The notes: a model not told the origin generated them from the letters alone. A stretch of DNA of 34,841 nucleotides from DATMXT01 sp035560415 (GCA_035560415.1 DATMZG010000004.1:1-34841), one strand, 5' to 3'. Numbered from the stretch's first letter, positions 1-8,082 are shown. Translations and numbers: made by a program.

Positions 1-11
1 TTGTAATTCTT

Positions 12-20
12 TGCTAATAT
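12..20 (+). promoter_or_regulatory. Possible extended -10 of the alr promoter
   Basis: TGC followed by TAATAT (positions 15-20) reads as an extended -10 element (TGnTAnnnT), 38 bases before the chosen alr start. Any -35 element would lie at or beyond the left edge of the window, so this is a weak call from sequence alone. Confidence 0.3.
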
Positions 21-57
21 TGTTTCGTTTAGTCTAAGTTTGAAAGGGTGCGATTGT

Positions 58-1233
58 GTGAAAAACGGACGTAGAACCTGGCTTGAAATCGATCTCGACG
101 CCATTTGGGGAAATGTGGCGGCAATCAGGGCCAATATGGAGCCCGAAACAAAACTCTGTGCCGTTGTCAAGGCCGACTCCTATGCCCACGGGGCCAAAGA
201 GATCGCCCGAATGCTTGACGACCATCCGGGTGTCAACATGCTCGGCGTGGCCTGTTATGACGAAGCCATCAACGTCCGCCGGGGCGGCACACATAAACCC
301 ATCCTCATTTTGGGCTACACCGACCCGGCGCTCGCGCAGGAGATGGCCTACGAGAACATTTCGCAGTGCTGCTTCTCGCTGGCCTATGCCAAAAAGCTCT
401 CGGCCGAGATGGAGGGCGCCGGGCGCAAGCTGAGGGTCCATATGAAAATCGACTCCGGCATGAGCCGGCTTGGCATCGTCAACCAAAAGGAGAGCGATTT
501 CCCGGCCGCTTTCGCTGAAGCCACAGAGATGCTGAAAGTTCCGAACCTCGAGTTTGAGGGCATTTTCACCCACTTCGCCAAGTCCGAGGAGATGGGCGGC
601 GCCTTCACTGAGATGCAGTTTAAAAACTTCCGCCGCATGGTCGACGCCATTGAGGAGACCGGGCACAAGTTCAGCTATGTCCACTGCAACAACTCGGCCG
701 GCGGCGCCTACCACCCCGACAAGCAGTGCACAATGGCCCGCAGCGGGACCACCCTCTACGGATATGACCCCGACCCCGAGCGCCCGGTCCCGGGGCTGCG
801 CACCGCCATGCAGTGGAAGGCCGTCATCGGCCAGCTCAAATGGCTCGACCCCGGCGCCGTCATCAGCTACGGCTGCACTTACGAGGTCAAAGAGCGCTCG
901 CTGATTGCCGTCCTGGCGGTCGGCTACGCCGACGGGCTCTCCCGCACCTTCTCGGGCAAAATCAATGTGCTCGTGAACGGCAAGCCCGCAAGAAGCGTCG
1001 GCAAAATCTGCATGGACCAGATGATGGTCGACGTCACCGGCATCGAGGGCGTGGAGGAGGGGCAGACCGTCACCCTCTTCGGCGACGACTCCGGCGTCCA
1101 TCTCGACGCAATGGAGATGGCAAAAGTGTTCGGCCAGCACCCCATCATCATGCAGTGCAACATCTCAAAGCGCGTGCCCCGCGTCTACTTCAAGGGCGGC
1201 CTGGAGGTCGCCGAGACCAATTACCTCGTCTGA
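58..1233 (+). CDS. alr: Alanine racemase
   Basis: PLP-dependent racemase that interconverts L- and D-alanine, supplying D-Ala for peptidoglycan in the cytoplasm. Fold-type III signature residues are visible: the PLP lysine in AVVKADSYAHG (Lys38 from this start), the catalytic tyrosine in ISYGCTYE, and the family motifs GYADGLSR and KICMDQMMVDV. The 391-residue length is normal for the family. I place the start at GTG 58 because AAAGGG at 43-48 sits nine bases upstream and the protein then begins directly before the conserved WLEIDLDAI strand; an in-frame TTG at 40 has no ribosome binding site. A strong hairpin terminator follows, so alr is separated from the downstream mazF-like gene, although the alr-mazF order matches the alr-ndoAI-ndoA neighbourhood known from Bacillus subtilis. 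The function is secure. Confidence 0.95.
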   Translation: MKNGRRTWLEIDLDAIWGNVAAIRANMEPETKLCAVVKADSYAHGAKEIARMLDDHPGVNMLGVACYDEAINVRRGGTHKPILILGYTDPALAQEMAYENISQCCFSLAYAKKLSAEMEGAGRKLRVHMKIDSGMSRLGIVNQKESDFPAAFAEATEMLKVPNLEFEGIFTHFAKSEEMGGAFTEMQFKNFRRMVDAIEETGHKFSYVHCNNSAGGAYHPDKQCTMARSGTTLYGYDPDPERPVPGLRTAMQWKAVIGQLKWLDPGAVISYGCTYEVKERSLIAVLAVGYADGLSRTFSGKINVLVNGKPARSVGKICMDQMMVDVTGIEGVEEGQTVTLFGDDSGVHLDAMEMAKVFGQHPIIMQCNISKRVPRVYFKGGLEVAETNYLV

Positions 1234-1255
1234 GCGCCGCACCGTTTACTTTTTC

Positions 1256-1289
1256 GGCCGGCGGGGCGTCACAGTCCCGCCGGCCTTTT
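1256..1289 (+). terminator. Intrinsic terminator after alr
   Basis: A perfect 10-bp GC-rich stem (GGCCGGCGGG, 1256-1265, with CCCGCCGGCC, 1276-1285), a 10-base loop and a following TTTT (1286-1289). It lies 23 bases after the alr stop. Confidence 0.85.
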
Positions 1290-1319
1290 CTCCATAATTT
1301 TCCAATAACCACCTCTTTC

Positions 1320-1348
1320 TTGCAAACTTCCCCCGGCTGCGGTATACT
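1320..1348 (+). promoter_or_regulatory. Sigma-A promoter for the mazF-like gene
   Basis: TTGCAA (1320-1325), a 17-base spacer and TATACT (1343-1348). It would start transcription near 1355 and give a leader of roughly 95 bases. It is placed after the alr terminator, so the toxin gene appears to be independently transcribed. Confidence 0.65.
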
Positions 1349-1448
1349 GGAAAAGTTCTTCCCCATGGAATTTTTTGGGGACATGACTAAAACTCCGCTT
1401 TGTCTGGCAAAACTATAGGCGACAAGTATGATTTGCGGAGTGATCGTC

Positions 1449-1802
1449 GTGACAGTCAAAAGAGGAGACATCTACTATGCCGACCTGAGCCCGGTGGTCG
1501 GCTCGGAGCAGGGCGGTGTGCGGCCGGTGCTCATTGTGCAAAACAATGTCGGCAACCGGTACAGCCCCACCGTCATTGCGGCCGCCATCACAAGCCAGGT
1601 TGGAAAATCCCGCCTGCCGACCCATATCGAGATTGGAGCCAGCGTCGACTGCGGTCTCCAGAAAGATTCGGTCGTGCTGCTCGAACAGGTGCGAACCATA
1701 GACAAGCGCAGGCTGAAAGAGCGGATGGGACATCTCGACAACGGCACCATGAGCCGCATCAACGAGGCCCTGTCCATCAGCTTCGGACTTGACGAAGTGT
1801 AG
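1449..1802 (+). CDS. ndoA: MazF/PemK-family mRNA interferase (EndoA-like toxin)
   Basis: Sequence-specific endoribonuclease of the MazF/PemK family, the toxin half of a type II toxin-antitoxin pair; acts on mRNA in the cytoplasm. The protein is 117 residues and follows B. subtilis EndoA almost from end to end: VKRGDIYYADLSPVVGSEQ at the N-terminus with the conserved GSEQGG(V)RPV segment, AAITSQ, LPTH(I/V)E, and LLEQVRTIDK(R)RL near the end. I chose GTG 1449 because it gives the usual family N-terminus and has GGAG at 1437-1440; the in-frame ATG at 1428 would add seven residues not found in the family. Neither side carries a recognisable antitoxin gene. The 1290-1448 gap contains only a 17-codon ORF (1365-1418) without a ribosome binding site. 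The cognate antitoxin may lie elsewhere or be lost. Confidence 0.9.
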   Translation: MTVKRGDIYYADLSPVVGSEQGGVRPVLIVQNNVGNRYSPTVIAAAITSQVGKSRLPTHIEIGASVDCGLQKDSVVLLEQVRTIDKRRLKERMGHLDNGTMSRINEALSISFGLDEV

Positions 1803-1829
1803 AAGTATCACTGTACATTTGGAGGGGTT

Positions 1830-2387
1830 ATGAAAAAGTTTCTGAGATCCGCCTTAATCGCGGTGATGATTGCCGCTGCGGCCTACATAGCCGTGTCTGC
1901 CGCCGGCGGCGCCGACGACCCGCTCATCACCTTGAGCTATCTCAACAGCGTGCTGCTCCCCGCCCTCAAGGAGGACCAGCAAAAACAGGTGCAGGAGCTG
2001 CACGACGCGGCTATAGCCCAGCTGCGCGAGGAGATTGCCGCCGGGGGCGTGACAGCGCCTGCGGGCGGGTCATCGAGTTATCTCGCCCTTGAGATGCACG
2101 AGGGAGAGACCATTGTCGGCTTTGGCGGGGCCATTGAAGTGCTGCTGCGCCGCGGCGTGTTTCAGGCGGTCGACCCCATCGGGGACAAGCTCGCCAATCT
2201 GACCAAGGGGGCCGAGGCCGGCGACGGCAATGAGCTGACGCTGCAAAACCTCTATCTCGTCCCCCGGGCCGACGGGCGCGGCGTTAGGTGCGTGTCGGGC
2301 TCGGGCTGGGTCATGGTGCGGGGCGGCTATCAGGTGATCGACGCGGCGGGCTTTCTGGTGTCGTCCTCCGCGGACACGCAGTCTTAG
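1830..2387 (+). CDS. Small exported protein of unknown function
   Basis: A 185-residue protein beginning with a typical export signal: MKKFLRSA, then a hydrophobic run of Ile, Ala and Val up to about residue 25, with an Ala-rich possible cleavage region around SAAGGADDP. No lipobox cysteine is seen. After the signal comes a predicted helical, charged segment (about residues 38-70, rich in Glu, Gln and Lys) and then a Gly- and Val-rich domain with LEMHEGETIVGFGGAIEVLLRRG and, near the end, GSGWVMVRGGYQVID. I recall similar uncharacterised exported proteins in Clostridia that begin DDPLI(T/S)LSYLN, but I cannot name a function. The ribosome binding site GGAGGGG lies at 1821-1827. It follows mazF by 27 bases and may share its transcript; a strong terminator follows. 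Confidence 0.8.
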   Translation: MKKFLRSALIAVMIAAAAYIAVSAAGGADDPLITLSYLNSVLLPALKEDQQKQVQELHDAAIAQLREEIAAGGVTAPAGGSSSYLALEMHEGETIVGFGGAIEVLLRRGVFQAVDPIGDKLANLTKGAEAGDGNELTLQNLYLVPRADGRGVRCVSGSGWVMVRGGYQVIDAAGFLVSSSADTQS

Positions 2388-2407
2388 CAGCTACATAGGG
2401 TAAATGC

Positions 2408-2440
2408 AAAGCCGGCGGGGTTTTCCCCGCCGGCTTTTTT
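2408..2440 (+). terminator. Intrinsic terminator
   Basis: A perfect 13-bp stem (AAAGCCGGCGGGG, 2408-2420, with CCCCGCCGGCTTT, 2425-2437), a TTTT loop and a U-tract running to 2440. It closes the mazF/exported-protein unit. Confidence 0.9.
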
Positions 2441-2510
2441 GTGCAGAATCTTGCAGCCCCACATGCATAGCGCGCCCTTCGCTTTCACATATTGTTTACA
2501 AAATCCCCTA

Positions 2511-2539
2511 TTGACTTTTACGCGGCGCGGCGGTATCAT
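2511..2539 (+). promoter_or_regulatory. Sigma-A promoter of the heat-shock operon
   Basis: TTGACT (2511-2516), a 17-base spacer, and TATCAT (2534-2539). The CIRCE element begins 11 bases downstream, so bound HrcA would cover the transcription start and early transcribed region, as in other HrcA-controlled operons. Confidence 0.85.
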
Positions 2540-2549
2540 AACACTGTGC

Positions 2550-2576
2550 TTAGCACTCGAAGTTGTTGAGTGCTAA
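2550..2576 (+). promoter_or_regulatory. CIRCE operator (HrcA binding site)
   Basis: An exact match to the CIRCE consensus: TTAGCACTC (2550-2558), nine spacer bases, GAGTGCTAA (2568-2576). HrcA is known to repress class I heat-shock genes from this site. It precedes hrcA itself, giving autoregulation of the whole hrcA-grpE-dnaK-dnaJ operon. Confidence 0.97.
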
Positions 2577-2591
2577 ACGAGAGGAAAAAAT

Positions 2592-3629
2592 ATGAACCCG
2601 AGTGAGCGAAAAAAGCGAATCCTCGCAGCCGTCATCGAGTCCTATGTCCGCACGGCCGAGCCGGTCGGCTCCAAGACGCTGGCCGACGAGGCCGGCCTTG
2701 GCGTTTCATCGGCGACCATTCGCAATGAGATGGCCGAGCTCGAAAGCCTCGGTTGGCTGCTTCAGCCTCACACCTCGGCGGGGCGCGTGCCCTCGTCTCT
2801 CGGTTACCGCGCCTATGTCAACGAGCTCATGGGCCGATACAGGCTTTCGGAAACCGAAAAAGAGCAGGCCCATTCCCTCTCTCACGCCCATGCGACCGAG
2901 ATGTCGAGGCTGCTCACGGAAGCGGGCAAGGTGATAAGCGACCTGACGGGCTATCCGTCGGTCGTCGTCACCCCCCGCATGAACGTCGGCAGTCTTCGCA
3001 AAATCGACCTCATCACTATTGACGCCGACCGCGTGGTACTGGTGCTGGTCACCTCGGCCGGCGTCGTGAAAAACCGGCTCATGTGCACTGAGCAGCCGAT
3101 TCCCTACTATGTGCTCGCAAAGCTCGAGAGCGTCATCGGCCAGCAGCTGACGGACCTCCCCATTTCGGAGGTGTCGCTTGCGCAGCTGGCCCAGCTCGAG
3201 GACTCGCTTGGCGGATACCGCCCGCTCTTAGCCCCCATTATTCGCTCGCTTCGCGAAATGCTCAACGAGCTCTGGGCGCGCGAAGTCATCGTCAGCGGCG
3301 AGAGCCGGCTGCTCTCGCTGCCCGAGTACCAGAACACCGACAAGGCCCGCGAGCTGCTGGCGCTGCTCCACGACAAGGAGCGCATTTTGCGGGTGCTGTG
3401 TCCCGAGACCGACTACTCCGGCATCCGCCTCACAATCGGCGGCGAGCATCCCTACGAGGAGCTCCGGGAGACCAGCGTCATCACCGGGAGCTACAGCCTC
3501 GGCGGCCGGCCGGTCGGCGTCATTTCAGTGCTCGGCCCGACCCGCATGAACTACCGGCGCACCCTCTCGCAATTTGAATATTTTCTGGGAGAGCTCGGCG
3601 TCATGCTCGGACGCATGTTCAACGAATAA
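2592..3629 (+). CDS. hrcA: Heat-inducible transcription repressor HrcA
   Basis: Repressor of class I heat-shock genes, binding CIRCE as a dimer. The protein has 345 residues, the family's usual size. The N-terminal winged helix is seen in RILAAVIESYVRTAEPVGS and the recognition region in GVSSATIRNEMAELESLGWL, followed by the family-typical QPHTSAGRVPSSLGYR. The C-terminal GAF-like domain contains GGEHPYEELRETSVI and the ending GPTRMNYRRTLSQFEYF, both hallmarks of HrcA. The start ATG has GAGAGG at 2579-2584. The gene is first in the operon, directly behind its own operator, so the protein represses its own synthesis. In known systems HrcA activity depends on the GroE chaperonin; no groES or groEL lies in this window. 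Confidence 0.97.
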   Translation: MNPSERKKRILAAVIESYVRTAEPVGSKTLADEAGLGVSSATIRNEMAELESLGWLLQPHTSAGRVPSSLGYRAYVNELMGRYRLSETEKEQAHSLSHAHATEMSRLLTEAGKVISDLTGYPSVVVTPRMNVGSLRKIDLITIDADRVVLVLVTSAGVVKNRLMCTEQPIPYYVLAKLESVIGQQLTDLPISEVSLAQLAQLEDSLGGYRPLLAPIIRSLREMLNELWAREVIVSGESRLLSLPEYQNTDKARELLALLHDKERILRVLCPETDYSGIRLTIGGEHPYEELRETSVITGSYSLGGRPVGVISVLGPTRMNYRRTLSQFEYFLGELGVMLGRMFNE

Positions 3630-3649
3630 GATACCGGGAGGTAAAAACT

Positions 3650-4204
3650 TTGGAAGACAGCAGAGAAAATGATGTCCTGAAAGACACACCGGACCTGCCC
3701 GAGGCGGAGAATACGGCGGGCGCAGAGGCCCCCACCCCCGAAGAGGCGCCGGGCCCTGCCGAGGCGTTTAAGGCCCAGCTCGAAGCCCTGAACGCGCAAC
3801 TTGCGGCCCTTGACGACAAATATATGCGCCTTGCCGCCGAGTACGACAATTTTCGCAAGCGCACCGCCAAAGAGCGGGAGGCCCTGACCGGCTTTGTCGT
3901 GCGGGACACGGCGGCCAAATTCCTTCCGGTGCTCGACAGCCTCAACATCGCCATTTCGGGGGGCGGCAACGAGGCGGTCACGGCCGGGCTGACACTGGTC
4001 TCCCGCGCAATCTGCGACGTGCTCACGTCGGTCGGAATTGAGGAAATCGAGACCGCCGGAACTTTTGACCCCAATTTGCACAATGCAGTCGTTCACATTG
4101 ATGACCCCGCCTTGCCGGAAAACTCCGTCGTGGAGGTTCTGCAAAAGGGTTATAAATACAAAGATATCGTCATTCGCCACGCGATGGTGAAGGTCGCGAA
4201 CTGA
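3650..4204 (+). CDS. grpE: Nucleotide exchange factor GrpE
   Basis: Co-chaperone that releases ADP from DnaK. The protein has 184 residues. The acidic, Pro-rich and disordered N-terminus (about residues 1-38) is followed by a long helix beginning near KAQLEALNAQLAALDDKYMRLAAEYDNFRKRT, which contains the family motif AEYDNFRKRTAKE, and then the C-terminal beta-wing domain with GTFDPNLHNAV and the end motif VLQKGYKYKDIVIRHAMVKVAN. The start is a TTG codon at 3650 with GGGAGGT at 3636-3642; no ATG exists near the family N-terminus, so the rare start is likely real and may lower GrpE output relative to DnaK. It sits 20 bases behind hrcA and 17 before dnaK. Confidence 0.96.
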   Translation: MEDSRENDVLKDTPDLPEAENTAGAEAPTPEEAPGPAEAFKAQLEALNAQLAALDDKYMRLAAEYDNFRKRTAKEREALTGFVVRDTAAKFLPVLDSLNIAISGGGNEAVTAGLTLVSRAICDVLTSVGIEEIETAGTFDPNLHNAVVHIDDPALPENSVVEVLQKGYKYKDIVIRHAMVKVAN

Positions 4205-4221
4205 TTTTAGGAGGAAATATA

Positions 4222-6048
4222 ATGTCAAAAACGATAGGTATTGATCTCGGCACCACCAACTCCTGCGTCGCCGTCATGGAGGGCGGCGAGGCCATCGTCA
4301 TCCCCAACGCCGAAGGCGGCCGCACGACTCCGTCGGTTGTGGCCTTCTCAAAATCCGGCGAGCGCATGGTCGGCACCGTCGCAAAGCGGCAGGCCATCAC
4401 CAACCCCACCGGCACCGTCTCCTCCATCAAGCGCAAGATGGGCACTGCCGACCGCGTCAACATTGAGGGCAAGAGCTACTCCCCCGAAGAGATTTCGGCC
4501 ATGATTTTACAGAAGCTCAAGGCCGACGCGGAAAACTACCTCGGCTCCAAAGTGACCCAGGCCGTCATCACGGTTCCGGCCTATTTCAACGACTCCCAGC
4601 GCCAGGCCACCAAGAACGCCGGCAAGATCGCCGGCCTCGAAGTGCTGCGCATCATCAACGAGCCGACGGCGGCCGCCCTCGCCTACGGCGTCGACAAGGA
4701 CCACGAGCAGAAAGTCATGGTCTACGACCTCGGCGGCGGCACTTTCGACGTCTCCATCCTCGAAATCGGCGACGGCGTCGTCGAAGTGCTCTCGACCAAC
4801 GGCAACACGAAGCTCGGCGGCGACGACTTTGACGAGCGGGTCATCAAATATCTCGTCTCCACCTTCAAGGCCGACTCCGGCATTGACCTGTTGGGCGACA
4901 ACATGGCCATGCAGCGCCTCAAGGAGGCCGCTGAAAAGGCCAAAATCGAGCTATCGGGACTTGCGACGGCCCAGATCAACCTGCCCTTCATCACGGCCGA
5001 CGCGAACGGCCCCAAGCACCTCGACATCACGCTGACGAGGGCCAAATTCAACGAGCTGACGGCCGACCTCGTGCAGGCCACCGTCGGCCCGGTCAAGCAG
5101 GCGCTGGCCGACGCGGGGCTCTCGCCCTCCGACCTGTCCAAGGTGCTGCTGGTCGGCGGCTCCACCCGCATTCCGGCCGTTCAGGACGAGGTCAAAAAGC
5201 TGACGGGCCAGGAGCCCCACAAGGGCATCAACCCCGACGAGTGCGTGGCGCTGGGCGCCGCCATTCAGGCGGGCGTTCTGGCCGGCGACGTCAAGGATTT
5301 GCTGCTGCTCGACGTGACCCCGCTGTCCTTAGGCATTGAGACCCTGGGCGGCGTCTTCACCCGCCTCATTGAGCGCAACACCACAATCCCGACCAAGAAG
5401 AGCCAGGTCTTCTCGACCGCCTCCGACAACCAGACTTCGGTTGAAGTCCATGTGCTGCAGGGCGAGCGCGAGATGGCCGGCGACAACAAGTCCCTCGGCC
5501 GTTTCCACCTCGACGGCATTCCGGCCGCCCGCCGCGGTGTCCCGCAGATTGAAGTCACTTTCGACATCGACGCCAACGGCATCGTGAACGTCTCGGCCAA
5601 GGACCTCGGCACCGGCAAGCAGCAGAACATCACGATCACGGCCTCCACCAACCTCTCCAAGAGCGAAATTGAAAAGGCCGTCAAGGAGGCCGAGCAGTTC
5701 GCCGGCGACGACAAGAAGCGCAAAGAGGAGATTGAGACCCGCAACAGCGCCGAGCAGCTGGTCTACCAGACCGAAAAGACGGTTGAGGAGCTCGGCGACA
5801 AGCTCTCGGCCGACGAGAAGTCCTCAATTGAGTCGGCGGTCGCCGCCCTCAAGACGGCGCTGCAGGGCACTGACGCCGAGGCCGTCAAGTCGGCAAGCGA
5901 GGCCCTGACCAAGAAGTTCTATGAGATTTCCGAAAAATTATACTCCGCGGCTCAGGCCGCCTCCGGCAGCGCCGACGCGCAGCCCGGCGCCGCCCCTGAA
6001 GGCGACGTCGTCGACGCCGACTATGAGGACGTGGACGACAACAAATAA
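4222..6048 (+). CDS. dnaK: Hsp70 chaperone DnaK
   Basis: ATP-dependent Hsp70 chaperone of the cytoplasm that works with DnaJ and GrpE in folding and protein quality control. The 608-residue length is typical of Gram-positive DnaK. The nucleotide-binding domain shows the phosphate-1 loop IGIDLGTTNSCVAVMEGG at the N-terminus, phosphate-2 VYDLGGGTFDVSIL and the adenosine motif VLLVGGSTRIPAVQ. The interdomain linker DVKDLLLLDVTPLSLGIET leads to the substrate-binding beta domain, then the helical lid and an acidic C-terminal tail ending in DADYEDVDDNK. AGGAGG lies nine bases or fewer ahead of the ATG (4210-4215). It is the third gene of the CIRCE operon. Codon use is strongly biased to GC-ending codons, as expected for a highly expressed gene here. 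Confidence 0.98.
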   Translation: MSKTIGIDLGTTNSCVAVMEGGEAIVIPNAEGGRTTPSVVAFSKSGERMVGTVAKRQAITNPTGTVSSIKRKMGTADRVNIEGKSYSPEEISAMILQKLKADAENYLGSKVTQAVITVPAYFNDSQRQATKNAGKIAGLEVLRIINEPTAAALAYGVDKDHEQKVMVYDLGGGTFDVSILEIGDGVVEVLSTNGNTKLGGDDFDERVIKYLVSTFKADSGIDLLGDNMAMQRLKEAAEKAKIELSGLATAQINLPFITADANGPKHLDITLTRAKFNELTADLVQATVGPVKQALADAGLSPSDLSKVLLVGGSTRIPAVQDEVKKLTGQEPHKGINPDECVALGAAIQAGVLAGDVKDLLLLDVTPLSLGIETLGGVFTRLIERNTTIPTKKSQVFSTASDNQTSVEVHVLQGEREMAGDNKSLGRFHLDGIPAARRGVPQIEVTFDIDANGIVNVSAKDLGTGKQQNITITASTNLSKSEIEKAVKEAEQFAGDDKKRKEEIETRNSAEQLVYQTEKTVEELGDKLSADEKSSIESAVAALKTALQGTDAEAVKSASEALTKKFYEISEKLYSAAQAASGSADAQPGAAPEGDVVDADYEDVDDNK

Positions 6049-6069
6049 AGGAAGCGGTGGTGGCGTCCT

Positions 6070-7236
6070 ATGGCTGACAAGAGAGACTACTATGACGTGC
6101 TCGGCGTAGCGAGGGGCGCCTCGGACGAAGAGATCAAAAAAGCCTATCGGGCACTCGCAAAGAAATATCACCCCGACCGCAACCCCGGCAACAAGGAGGC
6201 CGAAGAGCATTTCAAAGAGGCCCAGGAGGCCTATGAAATTCTCTCCGACCCGCAGAAAAAGCAGCTCTATGACCAGTACGGCCATGCCGGCGTCGACCCG
6301 TCCTACGGGGGCGGCGCCGGCGGCACCGGCTGGGGTGGCGGCTTTGCCGGTATGGACGATCTGGGGGATATCTTCTCCAATATATTCGGGGGGTTCGGCG
6401 GCTTCGCGGGACAGCAATCCCGCGGGCCCCGCCCTTCCCGCGGCTCCGACGCCCACGCCTCGGTCTCCATCTCCTTTGAGGAGGCGGCCAAAGGCGTCAC
6501 AAAAGAGGTTGAGGCTGTGCGCATCGAGTCCTGCGAAAAGTGCGGCGGCACCGGCGCAAAGGCCGGGACCACGGCCGAGAAGTGCGCTGCCTGCGGCGGC
6601 ACCGGTCAAATTCGCATGCAGCAGCGCACGGCTTTCGGCGTCATGAGCACCTCCCGCGTCTGCGACGAGTGCGGCGGCACCGGCAAAGTCATCAAGAGCC
6701 CCTGCGAGACCTGTAAGGGCAAGGGCAAAGTGCGCCGCACCCGCAAAGTGCCGGTCAACATTCCGGCCGGCATCGACGACGGGCAGACCATTTACCTGTC
6801 GGGGCAGGGCAACGCCGGGACCTTAGGCGGTCCCGCCGGCGACCTGCTGGTCACGGTCACGGTGCGCCCGCACCCCTTCTTTGAGCGCCGGGGCGCCGAC
6901 GTCTGGTGCGAAGTGCCCATCTCATTTGCCGACGCCTGCCTTGGCACTGAAGTTGTCGTCAACACGCTCGACGGCAAAGTGCGCCAGAAAGTTCCCGAGG
7001 GCACTCAGACCCACACGGTCTTCCGGCTGCAGGGCAAGGGAATGCCCTACCTCAACAGCCGCGGCAAGGGCGACCAGTTCGTCCGGGTCGTCGTCGAAGT
7101 GCCAAAGGGCCTGACGGCCGAGCAAAAACAGAAGTTGGCCGACTTCAACCGCTCCATGGTCGGCGGCAAGCCCCCGACCGTCGTGGACGACAAGAAGGGC
7201 AAAAACATATTCGAGCGGTTTAAGGACAAGGAATAA
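6070..7236 (+). CDS. dnaJ: Chaperone DnaJ (Hsp40)
   Basis: Type I Hsp40 that delivers clients to DnaK and stimulates its ATPase. The protein has 388 residues. The J domain (about residues 1-70) carries the essential HPDR tripeptide motif in KKYHPDRNPGN. A Gly/Phe-rich region follows (about 75-125). The zinc domain has all four CxxCxGxG-type repeats: CEKCGGTGAKAG, CAACGGTGQIR, CDECGGTGKV and CETCKGKGKV. The C-terminal client-binding domains include the expected DGQTIYLSGQGNAG and LQGKGMPYLNSRGKGD. The ATG is 21 bases after dnaK; its ribosome binding site is weak (a GGTGGTGG stretch) so translation may partly depend on coupling. The operon ends at a two-way terminator just downstream. Confidence 0.98.
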   Translation: MADKRDYYDVLGVARGASDEEIKKAYRALAKKYHPDRNPGNKEAEEHFKEAQEAYEILSDPQKKQLYDQYGHAGVDPSYGGGAGGTGWGGGFAGMDDLGDIFSNIFGGFGGFAGQQSRGPRPSRGSDAHASVSISFEEAAKGVTKEVEAVRIESCEKCGGTGAKAGTTAEKCAACGGTGQIRMQQRTAFGVMSTSRVCDECGGTGKVIKSPCETCKGKGKVRRTRKVPVNIPAGIDDGQTIYLSGQGNAGTLGGPAGDLLVTVTVRPHPFFERRGADVWCEVPISFADACLGTEVVVNTLDGKVRQKVPEGTQTHTVFRLQGKGMPYLNSRGKGDQFVRVVVEVPKGLTAEQKQKLADFNRSMVGGKPPTVVDDKKGKNIFERFKDKE

Positions 7237-7248
7237 GGAATAAGGATA

Positions 7249-7284
7249 AAAAAATCGGCGGGGCATATGCCCGGCCGATTTTTT
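7249..7284. terminator. Bidirectional terminator between dnaJ and the TA island
   Basis: A 16-bp stem with one mismatch (7249-7264 with 7269-7284) and an ATAT loop. A-tract on the left and T-tract on the right let it act on both strands: it closes the heat-shock operon and also the convergent three-gene operon read from the right. Confidence 0.85.
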
Positions 7285-7287
7285 ATA

Positions 7288-7309
7288 CGCACATCGAGTG
7301 CGGTTTTTT
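7288..7309 (+). terminator. Second, small terminator-like hairpin
   Basis: CGCAC (7288-7292) pairs with GTGCG (7298-7302) and is followed by GTTTTTT. The stem is only 5 bp, so it would be a weak back-up to the terminator just upstream. Confidence 0.4.
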
Positions 7310-7403
7310 GTATTCCTGCGCCATAAAGCTAAAAAAGACGATTTGTTGTAAGCTACGATTTGCGCAAAGAGGTAACATTGAGCATGATGTCACCTAAAGT
7401 GCT

Positions 7404-7655
7404 TTACTGTTTGTGTGTTGCTTCCTCTTGTGACTGTTGTTCAAGTAATTGCTGAATTACGTCAGCAAGCTTCTTGGCTTTATCTATTGTGATAATCATG
7501 CCACCTAAGTTTTCAAAAACAGGAACCATTTTTGGCACGTTACTTGGTTCAGGATTAAATTCCATTACAGATGGGGCGCTCTGGAAAAAATCTATGACCA
7601 TTTCCCCATCAGCCGGATTAATGGAAATAATAAACTTATTTACATAGTTACGCAT
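7404..7655 (-). CDS. Small protein, third gene of the TA-like operon
   Basis: An 83-residue protein with no family I can name with certainty. It has a strand-rich N-terminal half (KFIISINPADGEMVIDFF), a Pro-rich middle, then GGMIITIDKAKKLADVIQQLLEQ, a strand-helix ending with a Gln/Glu-rich tail. This outline resembles small DUF3467-like proteins, but that is only an impression. Its ATG overlaps the end of the antitoxin gene by eight bases and has AGGAG seven bases ahead, so the two are translationally coupled. The AT-rich composition matches the two upstream genes and not the rest of the window. It could be an accessory partner of the TA pair, by position comparable to the third gene of tripartite toxin-antitoxin systems, but it is much shorter than SecB-like TAC chaperones. 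Confidence 0.7.
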   Translation of the reverse strand: MRNYVNKFIISINPADGEMVIDFFQSAPSVMEFNPEPSNVPKMVPVFENLGGMIITIDKAKKLADVIQQLLEQQSQEEATHKQ

Positions 7656-8082
7656 AGCGAGAACTCCTCCATGAATTATCGTTTATTGAGGCTAGCAACC
7701 TAACTGTTTGCGTAAATCCGTTCGAAATGTCAGCGCCGGTATTCCATTCTGAGCCGGAGTATGAATTTACCACCATGACTATTTTTTTTGCAACTGGACT
7801 CGAGGTTGCAGGATAGAAAGTATCAAGCTTTTTAAAAATAGACTCGACAGTTTCGAGCGTTAAATTGGATTCACCATTCTCCCACTTGGACACCTGAGAC
7901 TGCGTGGCGCCAAGTTTTTCCGCAAACGCCTTTTGTGTGAGACCGCTGTGACGGCGTGCCTTTTGTACCCGTAAAGAGAACCTCGCTCGTAAATCACACT
8001 GTTCTTTTTCCTGCGAGGATAATGTGGCAAACAGATCGCCCATGGGTGCGTTCTCAAAAAGAGTTTTATTTAATTTTCCCAT
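7648..8082 (-). CDS. XRE-family HTH antitoxin-like protein (HigA-like)
   Basis: A 144-residue protein with a Cro/C1-type helix-turn-helix at about residues 37-90: LRVQKARRHSGLTQKAFAEKLGATQ, then QSQVSKWENGESNLTLETVESI, the standard XRE pattern. About 55 residues follow the DNA-binding domain and could hold the dimer or toxin-binding part. The gene begins inside the last codons of the preceding toxin-like gene (13-base overlap, AGGAG seven bases before the ATG). Toxin-first order is the normal arrangement for HigBA pairs. Inferred role: neutralises the upstream toxin and represses the operon through the palindrome at 8473-8485. An ordinary XRE regulator cannot be excluded, but the overlap with a RelE/HigB-like gene makes antitoxin the better reading. 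Confidence 0.8.
   Translation of the reverse strand: MGKLNKTLFENAPMGDLFATLSSQEKEQCDLRARFSLRVQKARRHSGLTQKAFAEKLGATQSQVSKWENGESNLTLETVESIFKKLDTFYPATSSPVAKKIVMVVNSYSGSEWNTGADISNGFTQTVRLLASINDNSWRSSRYA

Noticed and set aside
1365..1418. 17-codon ORF before the mazF-like gene as a missing antitoxin
   Set aside because: Too short, no ribosome binding site and no similarity to ribbon-helix-helix antitoxins.
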